Made by a program: the position numbers and the translations under genes
Source: SIG607 sp045590395
GTDB lineage: Bacteria; Bacillota; Clostridia; Oscillospirales; Acutalibacteraceae
Length of the DNA: 11,245 bases
Direction: 5' to 3'
Assembly (NCBI GenBank): GCA_045590395.1
Contig: JAZNQX010000042.1
Coordinates: forward strand, 1-11,245
The notes under the pieces: model-generated
The model's input: the letters and a program-made list of their open reading frames with translations, nothing else
What the model was told of the DNA's origin: nothing
Databases searched by the model: none
Shown: one piece after another, positions 6,195 through 11,245 of the stretch
Layout: the number at the start of each line of letters is the position of its first letter
Numbering within the stretch: position 1 is the stretch's first letter

Positions 6195-7112
6195 TTATAT
6201 ATCCTCGCAAAAATCGGTAAATATTTTTTTCTCGCACTCTTTGGGGGAATATTCAAACCTGTCTATATGGTCTTTTTGATAAAAATAATTGATTTCGGGC
6301 GTATATTTTTCCTCGCAGATGTCAATAATTATAAGTTTTACCTTCATTTTGTCGGGTATTATATTTTTTATGTATACCCCTGCGGTGTCGCCCACCTTAG
6401 CGCCCTCGAAATTTTCCGCAAGACCTGCAAGGTTGGGGGCAAGTTCTACAAAAACGCCGTAATCCTCAACGCTTCGGATTACCCCCGAAACAGTCTGGTG
6501 GGGAGAAAAAAGGTCAGCGTTTTCCTGCCACGTGCCAAGAAGCTCTTTATGAGATAAAGTGACCTTTCCGTCCTTTGAGGTGGCTTTTACTATTGCCTTT
6601 ATGCGCATACCTACAGAAAATCTGTCTGACGGGTGGGTAATACGGGAAACCGAGATACAGTCAATAGGTAGCAAAGCCGCAACGCCGCAGCCTATATCGC
6701 AAAAGGCGCCAAAGGAATCAAGATGGGTTATTTTAGCCTCTATTATATCGCCGATGCGCAAATTTTCTTTCATATAATCGGTAAACTTTTCCTGCGCCTG
6801 TCTTCTTGAAAGTATTGCTATCTTTTCACCCGTCAAGGTTTGTTCAAAGCCTGTTACGGTAAAGCAGACGCTCTTTCCCACGCGGGAAATAAGGGCAATA
6901 TCCCTTACTTTTCCCTCTTTTATACCCATTGCGCCCTCCTCCCTTTTAATTATGCCCTTCATAGAGCCCAGCTCTACCGTAAGGTTATGCTCTGCATCAC
7001 AAAGAAGGGCAACCGCCTCAAGAATTTCACCGCTGACTGCGGCCTGTTCGATAAAAGCCTCGCTATAGCCCGATTTGTTTCTTTTAATTCCCTCAGGATA
7101 AAACTCTTTCAT
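6195..7112 (-). CDS. S1-domain RNA-binding protein
   Basis: This 305-residue protein has two clear S1 (OB-fold) RNA-binding domains, at about residues 118-192 and 204-264, and a diverged one before them (about 27-107). The second shows the S1 hallmark IGDIIEAKITHLDSFGAFCDI followed by the HKELLGTW end. The third shows VSGVIRSVEDYGVFVEL. It resembles a short ribosomal protein S1 homologue of Clostridia and probably binds mRNA or ribosomes in the cytosol; the exact role is not known. The final 40 residues are charged and aromatic and belong to no recognised domain. I chose ATG at 7112 because AGAAGG (7123-7128) is 10 bases upstream. The in-frame ATG at 7121 is only one base after that site, too close to be used. 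No convincing promoter is visible in 7113-7180. Confidence 0.85.
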   Translation of the reverse strand: MKEFYPEGIKRNKSGYSEAFIEQAAVSGEILEAVALLCDAEHNLTVELGSMKGIIKREEGAMGIKEGKVRDIALISRVGKSVCFTVTGFEQTLTGEKIAILSRRQAQEKFTDYMKENLRIGDIIEAKITHLDSFGAFCDIGCGVAALLPIDCISVSRITHPSDRFSVGMRIKAIVKATSKDGKVTLSHKELLGTWQENADLFSPHQTVSGVIRSVEDYGVFVELAPNLAGLAENFEGAKVGDTAGVYIKNIIPDKMKVKLIIIDICEEKYTPEINYFYQKDHIDRFEYSPKECEKKIFTDFCEDI

Positions 7113-7178
7113 TATTATCATACCTTCTTTTTTTCTTATTCGTTATGAAATATATATGAAAAATCGGCTGAAGATATG

Positions 7179-7209
7179 AAAAAACCGACCGAAGAAAACT
7201 TCGGTCGGT
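7179..7209 (-). terminator. Intrinsic terminator of the Asp23 gene
   Basis: The arms 7184-7194 and 7199-7209 form an 11-pair stem (ACCGACCGAAG) with an AAAA loop, followed in the minus direction by six U (7179-7184). It lies 15 bases after the Asp23 stop codon and separates that gene from the S1-domain gene. Confidence 0.9.
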
Positions 7210-7224
7210 AGCCTTATTTAAGTT

Positions 7225-7557
7225 TTATGCCTGCTCTACATCGGCAACGGTTACATCAACGCGGGTAATGGCATTACCTGTCATACTCTGCAGTTTTTCT
7301 TTAACATTTGCCTGCACAGCCTCTGCAACCTGCTTTACATTAACACCGTCAGCCACCTTAATATGAATATCAAGTGCAACTGCGCCGTTTTTCTCGGTTA
7401 CATGTACCGCTTTAAATAATTTTCCGCGGTTAAGTACATTTTTAATATCTATTCCGTTATCCGCAAGACCTGCTACGCCCTCAACCTCTTTAGTAGCCAG
7501 CGTTGCCATTTGCTCAAGCACTTCTGCATTTATTGTAAGATTACTGTTTCTTTCCAT
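7225..7557 (-). CDS. Asp23/Gls24 family envelope stress protein
   Basis: This 110-residue protein is of usual length for the Asp23 (DUF322) family. The family features are the N-terminal helix with EVLEQMATLATKEVEGVAGL (residues 8-27), the central KAVHVTEKNGAVALDIHIKV strand pair (about 49-68), and the amphipathic helix VKQVAEAVQANVKEKLQSMTG with a closing VDVTVADV strand. Family members are cytosolic or membrane-associated and are linked to envelope stress or, for B. subtilis YqhY, to control of fatty acid synthesis. As in B. subtilis, the gene lies downstream of spoIIIAH, but nusB does not follow. The ribosome binding site is excellent (AAGGAGGA, 7565-7572, 7 bases from the ATG). It has its own promoter and terminator. 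Confidence 0.92.
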   Translation of the reverse strand: MERNSNLTINAEVLEQMATLATKEVEGVAGLADNGIDIKNVLNRGKLFKAVHVTEKNGAVALDIHIKVADGVNVKQVAEAVQANVKEKLQSMTGNAITRVDVTVADVEQA

Positions 7558-7598
7558 TTATATATCCTCCTTAGAAGTTAAATCCTGTATTTTTAAAT

Positions 7599-7627
7599 AG
7601 TATAACACATTATTTTAAAATTCTCAA
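7599..7627 (-). promoter_or_regulatory. Promoter of the Asp23 gene
   Basis: Minus-strand TTGAGA (7622-7627), a 17-base spacer, then TATACT (7599-7604), with an extended -10 TG one base upstream. The -35 directly abuts the spoIIIAH stop codon (7628-7630). This allows vegetative expression independent of the sporulation operon. Confidence 0.72.
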
Positions 7628-8161
7628 CTATTTTACCGTAACAATTTTTATATTGGCAAGAGAAACTGAGCAAAGCGACTGTACAGCGTCCTGTATCTGT
7701 ACCGTACGGTCAACGGTGGGAGCATCTCCCTCTATTACCACCGTAACGCTGTCTTCTCCCATTATAACAAGATTTTTTTCAAAGCCCTTTGCTTTAAGCA
7801 GATTTTCTATAGCCGTTTCATCGGTTTTTCTTTTGGCTATGGTTTCGCTTATTTCCACCGCCTTTTGCTTTACCGCTTGGTCGGTGCTATTAAGACATTC
7901 CGCTATTTGCTCCTCTGCCTCGTTATACGCCTTTTCTCTGTCGGCTGCGGCTGTAGTAAAATAGTCCTCCTCTACCTGCGCTCCTACCATTGTTGCATTT
8001 TCCCCTTGCGACTCATTTCCCACAAGGGCGGTTTCTCCCATATATTTTGTGTTGTTCTGCTTTTTTGAATATTCGGTATTAAGCCAGATTGCCCCTGCCA
8101 AAACGAACACCATCACCGCAAGTCCTATTTGTCCTTTTGTAAAAACTTTACCCTTTTTCAC
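7628..8161 (-). CDS. spoIIIAH: Stage III sporulation protein AH
   Basis: SpoIIIAH is the mother-cell membrane protein whose extracellular domain binds forespore SpoIIQ across the intermembrane space, linking the two halves of the feeding-tube channel. This 177-residue copy has a short basic cytosolic start, one membrane helix (about residues 11-28), a linker rich in Glu, Asn and Gln, and a C-terminal ring-building domain (about 85-177) of the EscJ/PrgK type, ending in a helix and the SLANIKIVTVK strand. It is somewhat shorter than the B. subtilis protein, mainly in the linker. The start is GTG, overlapping the spoIIIAG stop by 4 bases (GTGA), with GGGAGGG 8 bases upstream. It is the last gene of the operon, and no terminator follows before asp23. 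Confidence 0.93.
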   Translation of the reverse strand: MKKGKVFTKGQIGLAVMVFVLAGAIWLNTEYSKKQNNTKYMGETALVGNESQGENATMVGAQVEEDYFTTAAADREKAYNEAEEQIAECLNSTDQAVKQKAVEISETIAKRKTDETAIENLLKAKGFEKNLVIMGEDSVTVVIEGDAPTVDRTVQIQDAVQSLCSVSLANIKIVTVK

Positions 8162-8703
8162 TGTGTTTGCCCTCCCGTAACACTTACTCTTTTTGATGTA
8201 ATATTCAGCGCCGCCGTTACGGCGCTTACTATTTTTTGGCGCACCGCTTCGTTATCGGCGCCGTTGCATACTATTGCCACACCTCTTATCTGCGGCATAT
8301 ACTCTATTACCGTTATGGCGTCTTCAGAGCCGTCAGAGGTCTTTACCGTTATGGTTTTTACCTGACCCTCAACGCTTTCCTCGTTTGTCTGCCCGTCGGT
8401 GCGCTGACTGGCAGAATCCTTTGTTTCACCTGCGTATTCCCGTCTTATTCCCGTTTCAAGCGTAACAAAAACCTTTGGTTTTTTATCTCCGCTTATCTCC
8501 TTTACTATTTCGAGAAGCTCTTTTTCAACCTTTTCTTCATACTCTGTAGCGGTTATTTCGCTATTACCGCTTACCTTTACCGCATCACTGCTTTTTTGGG
8601 GCAAAAAAGAGGAAAGGGCAATAAGCACCATACCTATAATACCTATTACCATAAGCTTTTTGCCTGAGGTTATTTTGATTAAAAAATCTTTTATTTTATC
8701 TAT
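8158..8703 (-). CDS. spoIIIAG: Stage III sporulation protein AG (apparent ATA start)
   Basis: SpoIIIAG forms a large ring of the SpoIIIA channel in the mother-cell membrane facing the forespore. From the chosen start it has 181 residues: a basic cytosolic tail, one membrane helix (about 18-34), and a ring-building domain in two parts (about 50-75 and 110-178) flanking a polar insertion rich in Ser, Thr, Gln and Glu. The first canonical start, ATG at 8652, gives 164 residues but truncates the tail, leaves a 52-base gap and has no ribosome binding site. I extend the gene to ATA at 8703. It sits 1 base after the spoIIIAF stop and 7 bases after AGAGGTG (8711-8717), and the added residues (DKIKDFLIKITSGKKL) look like a normal SpoIIIAG tail. 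If ATA is not used, the CDS is 8158-8652. Confidence 0.85.
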   Translation of the reverse strand: MDKIKDFLIKITSGKKLMVIGIIGMVLIALSSFLPQKSSDAVKVSGNSEITATEYEEKVEKELLEIVKEISGDKKPKVFVTLETGIRREYAGETKDSASQRTDGQTNEESVEGQVKTITVKTSDGSEDAITVIEYMPQIRGVAIVCNGADNEAVRQKIVSAVTAALNITSKRVSVTGGQTQ

Positions 8704-8704
8704 A

Positions 8705-9118
8705 TCAGCTCACCTCTATCTGCTCTATTCCCGTATTACTTTTTAATATTTCTGTTGCTTTTTGTGGGTCTGAAGTTCCTCTTACCATTATCTTATCTAT
8801 AGTTATGCTGCCGTCATCATTTTTAGACGATATTATATCTATTTTGTTAAAGGTAATGCTGTGGCTTCTTAGTAAATTTTTTACCGTTTCTTTAAAAACC
8901 TCCCCGGATAACTCGGCATTTGTAAACTGTGCCGTATCGCTTTTCTCAAAAGACGGCATGGACAGGTCTATTGTGGGAATAATTGACACAAGTGAACACA
9001 GCACACAAAGAGCAAAAACAAAGTGGGTCATTTTGGCGGTTTTGCCACCGTTTTTAATAAACCCTGCGCTGCCGTAGGCTATGAGCACTAAGCAGAGCGA
9101 CATAAAAAAGTTTTTCAA
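8705..9118 (-). CDS. spoIIIAF: Stage III sporulation protein AF
   Basis: SpoIIIAF is a small membrane protein of the SpoIIIA channel. This 137-residue copy has two membrane helices (about residues 3-20 and 30-50) and a C-terminal domain after about residue 65 that in the known B. subtilis protein has a ring-building-like fold. The ending, from DDGSITIDKIMVRGTSDPQKA through GIEQIEVS, fits the family pattern. It starts with TTG, overlapping the spoIIIAE stop by 4 bases (TTGA), with GGTGA a few bases upstream. The stop is followed after 1 base by the proposed ATA start of spoIIIAG. Confidence 0.9.
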   Translation of the reverse strand: MKNFFMSLCLVLIAYGSAGFIKNGGKTAKMTHFVFALCVLCSLVSIIPTIDLSMPSFEKSDTAQFTNAELSGEVFKETVKNLLRSHSITFNKIDIISSKNDDGSITIDKIMVRGTSDPQKATEILKSNTGIEQIEVS

Positions 9119-10191
9119 ATTTTCACCATTACTCCCATTGAAATTATAAGCAATGCAAGGCTTAAAAGCACAAAGCCGAGAAGCAGAGAAATTACCGCCT
9201 CGCAGGATAAAAGCAGAGCTGAAATTTTTGTGCAGGAAAAAATATCAGACAAATTCTTTATAAGTAAAAGCGCAAACCGCCAACATATAAGAGAGCATAT
9301 AAGGGGCAGTAAAATCACAATTACCGCAATAATGATATAAATACCTGCACTGCCCCTCAGTACATTAAGACTTGCCGCCACCGCCGTTGCCGACTCGCTA
9401 AGCGCCCCGCCTGCTACAGGCACGGCTGTTCCCAGCACAAATTTTGCGGTTTTTAAAGACAGATTATCGGTAACGCTTCCCACCACCGATTTTGTACCTA
9501 TAATAAACAGAAAAACAGTGACACAAAAGGAATATACCCAAAGGCTAGCCCGTCTTACCGTATTCATAAGTGTATTTACGCTTTGTCTATCGGCAAAGGC
9601 AGAGCACATACCTACCGCCAGATAGGCGTTCATTATGGGGGATAGCACAAAGGTGCAGATATACGACATTACCTGACAGGAAGTAATAATTACGCCCCCT
9701 GCCCCAGATGCCGTAGCGGTTTTTCCGCCTGCAATAAGAATGCCGAGATATATGGGCAGTGCTGCTGAAACAAAGGTAAACACCGCCATTAGAGTCTGGT
9801 GTGCCGCCTCTATACAGGCATAAATAGAAAAGGTAAGGGCAGTTGCGCAGGAAACAAGACAGACCGTATCCACCGTAGCGCTTATTTTTCCCTTTGAAAA
9901 AGCAGTCATAAGGGCAGAAAGAAGGATAAGCGAAATTACCGCCGTTACCCCCGACAGCACCCCTGAAAGTCCCTCCTTAAAAAAGGTGGCAATAAGCGAA
10001 AAGAACCCTTCAGCATCAAGCTTTTCACCGATATTTGAAGTGCTAAAGCCGTACTGCGAAAATATTTTTTCGGTGTCTTCGGGCAGTGCCTCTTCTATTT
10101 TCTCTATATTGCTTTCTTTATGTATTTCTTCGGCTTTTACCGGTACAAAGCTTAAAAAAATAATAAGAATTACCGCTACCGCTTTTTTCAC
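9115..10191 (-). CDS. spoIIIAE: Stage III sporulation protein AE
   Basis: SpoIIIAE is the large multi-pass membrane component of the SpoIIIA channel in the mother cell. I chose GTG at 10191 (358 residues): it overlaps the spoIIIAD stop by 4 bases (GTGA), and the protein then starts with a signal-like segment (residues 1-21, ending VPVKAEE). An in-frame ATG at 10260 would add 23 residues that lie wholly within spoIIIAD and would displace the signal segment. After a polar amphipathic region (about 22-70) come about seven membrane helices. The conserved PVAGGALSES motif at 258-267 and the polar helix after it are typical of the family. The length is close to that of other family members. Confidence 0.93.
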   Translation of the reverse strand: MKKAVAVILIIFLSFVPVKAEEIHKESNIEKIEEALPEDTEKIFSQYGFSTSNIGEKLDAEGFFSLIATFFKEGLSGVLSGVTAVISLILLSALMTAFSKGKISATVDTVCLVSCATALTFSIYACIEAAHQTLMAVFTFVSAALPIYLGILIAGGKTATASGAGGVIITSCQVMSYICTFVLSPIMNAYLAVGMCSAFADRQSVNTLMNTVRRASLWVYSFCVTVFLFIIGTKSVVGSVTDNLSLKTAKFVLGTAVPVAGGALSESATAVAASLNVLRGSAGIYIIIAVIVILLPLICSLICWRFALLLIKNLSDIFSCTKISALLLSCEAVISLLLGFVLLSLALLIISMGVMVKI

Positions 10192-10577
10192 TTTCCCACC
10201 AACTCTGTTGCTAAATCCAGTAAATTTTTTATAAGGGGCAAGGCGAGAATAAGCATACACACCTTACCTGCAAAAATAATTTTAGAGGCTATTGCGCTCT
10301 GCCCCGAATCTGTTGCTAAATCGGCAGCAAATTCACTGATATAGCCTATCCCCAGCGCCTTTACCGCCACCGAAAAATACTCGGGGGATATGCCGCTGTC
10401 AGCAAGAATTCCGCTTATTATGGAAAAATAGCCCTCAAGATACGAAACAATAAAGAAAAATGCCGCCGCGGCCCCTGCTACAGAAAGCACAAAGGCAAAA
10501 TCGGGACGGTAGGGCTTTATAATAAGCACCGCCACCACCGTTACCAAGCCAATGCCTATAATTTTGAAAATTATCAT
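10188..10577 (-). CDS. spoIIIAD: Stage III sporulation protein AD
   Basis: SpoIIIAD is a small integral membrane protein of the SpoIIIA channel, related to SpoIIIAC. This 129-residue copy has about four hydrophobic segments (about residues 3-20, 27-47, 68-85 and 100-122). The family-typical ALGIGYISEFAADLATDSGQ (74-93) is followed by the GKVCMLILALPLIKNLLDL helix. It overlaps spoIIIAC by 4 bases (ATGA) and spoIIIAE by 4 bases (GTGA). The length matches the family. Confidence 0.95.
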   Translation of the reverse strand: MIIFKIIGIGLVTVVAVLIIKPYRPDFAFVLSVAGAAAAFFFIVSYLEGYFSIISGILADSGISPEYFSVAVKALGIGYISEFAADLATDSGQSAIASKIIFAGKVCMLILALPLIKNLLDLATELVGK

Positions 10578-10768
10578 AGTCCGAATACACTTTTTACGGT
10601 ATCAAACAAATCCCCTATTACACCCACTATCATAACCAGTACCACAACCAGTCCTGCAAGGGTGGTCATCATAGCCTGTTCCTCTCTGCCCGAGCGCACC
10701 AGCAGTTGATTTAATACCGTAACTATAATGCCGATACCTGCCACCTGAAAAATAAAATCAACATCCAT
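10574..10768 (-). CDS. spoIIIAC: Stage III sporulation protein AC
   Basis: SpoIIIAC is the smallest membrane protein of the operon. This 64-residue copy has two hydrophobic helices (about residues 5-22 and 34-52) joined by a short polar loop (LLVRSGREEQAMM), and ends with FDTVKSVFGL. Its length and pattern are those of the family. The ATG lies 1 base after the spoIIIAB stop, and its stop overlaps the spoIIIAD start (ATGA). Confidence 0.95.
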   Translation of the reverse strand: MDVDFIFQVAGIGIIVTVLNQLLVRSGREEQAMMTTLAGLVVVLVMIVGVIGDLFDTVKSVFGL

Positions 10769-10769
10769 T

Positions 10770-11222
10770 TTACCACCACATAAACGAAAGTATTATTCCT
10801 ACAAGAAAGCCGCCTACCGAAAAAAGCTTATGCTTACTTAAAACCTGCTTTTCGGCGTCATAAAGCTGCTTTTCAAAAAGGCCCTTAAAGGCAAGGCATC
10901 GGGTTCTCTCCGCCTCTATATCTCCCATTCCGAGCCCCTCAAAAAAGTCATCTATCAGCCGTCTGTCCTCCTCGGTAATCTTTATGCTTTTATCGGTTTT
11001 TATCTCACCGTTTTCATAGTATAAAGATTCGGGGAGTACATTTTTTAAAATTTCACCCTTTTCTGCTGTTCCGATTTTTATGTACTGTGAAATTTTATCG
11101 GTACAAAGTATTAAACTGTTTATAAAATTTACTCTTGTCTTAAGGGCGGCGGCCGATTTTATCCCTATAAAGCCACTGCAAAAAATAACCATCAAACAGC
11201 CTGTAAGCCTTAAAATCCACAA
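10770..11222 (-). CDS. spoIIIAB: Stage III sporulation protein AB
   Basis: SpoIIIAB is a membrane protein of the SpoIIIA channel; its cytosolic helical domain resembles the type II secretion protein GspF. This 150-residue copy has an N-terminal membrane helix (about residues 5-25), a mainly helical cytosolic region (26-130), and a C-terminal helix (about 131-149, ending LSFMWW). The start is TTG at 11222, 8 bases after GAGGTG; no ATG or GTG nearby is in frame. The gene overlaps the end of the upstream frame by 13 bases. Confidence 0.92.
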   Translation of the reverse strand: MWILRLTGCLMVIFCSGFIGIKSAAALKTRVNFINSLILCTDKISQYIKIGTAEKGEILKNVLPESLYYENGEIKTDKSIKITEEDRRLIDDFFEGLGMGDIEAERTRCLAFKGLFEKQLYDAEKQVLSKHKLFSVGGFLVGIILSFMWW

Positions 11223-11245
11223 AGTTTTTTCACCTCGTCTGCAGA
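11210..11245 (-). CDS. spoIIIAA: C-terminal end of the gene upstream, probably spoIIIAA (partial)
   Basis: An open frame enters from the window edge and reads SADEVKKLCGF before a TAA at 11210-11212. It contains the spoIIIAB ribosome binding site and overlaps the spoIIIAB start. By operon order the gene should be spoIIIAA, the ATPase of the channel. Only 11 residues are visible, so the identity rests on position alone. Confidence 0.55.
   Translation of the reverse strand, partial: SADEVKKLCGF

Noticed and set aside
7113..7180. Possible promoter of the S1-domain gene
   Set aside because: A TATATT is present, but no acceptable -35 lies at 16-18 bases, so I did not list it.
8236..8667. 143-residue plus-strand open frame
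   Set aside because: It is a shadow of spoIIIAG with unusual Tyr, Phe and Cys richness, typical of an antisense frame.
10192..10260. 23-residue N-terminal extension of SpoIIIAE
   Set aside because: It lies wholly inside spoIIIAD and displaces the signal segment; GTG at 10191 fits the 4-base overlap pattern.
1..11245. CRISPR array, insertion sequence, tRNA or riboswitch
   Set aside because: I saw no regular DNA repeats with spacers, no transposase or terminal inverted repeats, no tRNA cloverleaf, and no leader longer than about 130 bases that could hold a riboswitch.

Overview
The window looks like chromosomal DNA of a spore-forming, anaerobic member of the Clostridia, probably an Oscillospirales/Ruminococcaceae-like gut or rumen lineage. 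The evidence is a nearly complete spoIIIA sporulation operon, an Asp23 gene beside it (as in many Firmicutes), a secreted protein with dockerin and cohesin-like domains, strong AGGAGG-type ribosome binding sites, classical TTGACA/TATAAT-like promoters and U-tailed hairpin terminators. The organism assignment is inference. I see no mobile element, CRISPR array, tRNA or rRNA. All genes but one lie on the minus strand.

Layout from left to right. (1) 1-326: the start of a secreted protein whose first domain resembles the cohesin-like domains of the dockerin protein further right. (2) 456-2710: a two-gene operon with a polyprenyl-phosphate sugar-1-phosphate transferase followed by a sugar nucleotidyltransferase, ending in a strong terminator; a surface polysaccharide role is likely. 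(3) 2822-3406: the only plus-strand gene, an unrecognised 194-residue protein divergent from the polysaccharide operon. It converges on (4) an Mrp/NBP35-type Fe-S carrier ATPase (3420-4241), and a hairpin terminator sits between the two. (5) 4346-6118: a 590-residue exported protein made of signal peptide, cohesin-like domain, five Cys/His units, second cohesin-like domain and type I dockerin. (6) 6195-7112: an S1-domain RNA-binding protein. (7) 7225-7557: an Asp23/Gls24 protein with its own promoter and terminator. (8) 7628-11245: spoIIIAH, AG, AF, AE, AD, AC, AB and the last codons of spoIIIAA.

The spoIIIA genes are packed with 4-base overlaps or 1-base gaps, which implies translational coupling. 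Their products form the mother-cell half of the SpoIIIA-SpoIIQ channel that keeps the engulfed forespore active. No terminator separates spoIIIAH from asp23, so sporulation transcripts may run into asp23, which also has a vegetative-type promoter.

The most notable points are: an apparent ATA start codon for spoIIIAG in exactly the place where an ATG is expected; a protein with both cohesin-like and dockerin modules around an unusual Cys/His repeat array; and a 12-base palindrome that supplies a -10 hexamer in both directions between divergent genes. I find no clear case for an entirely new multi-gene system here.
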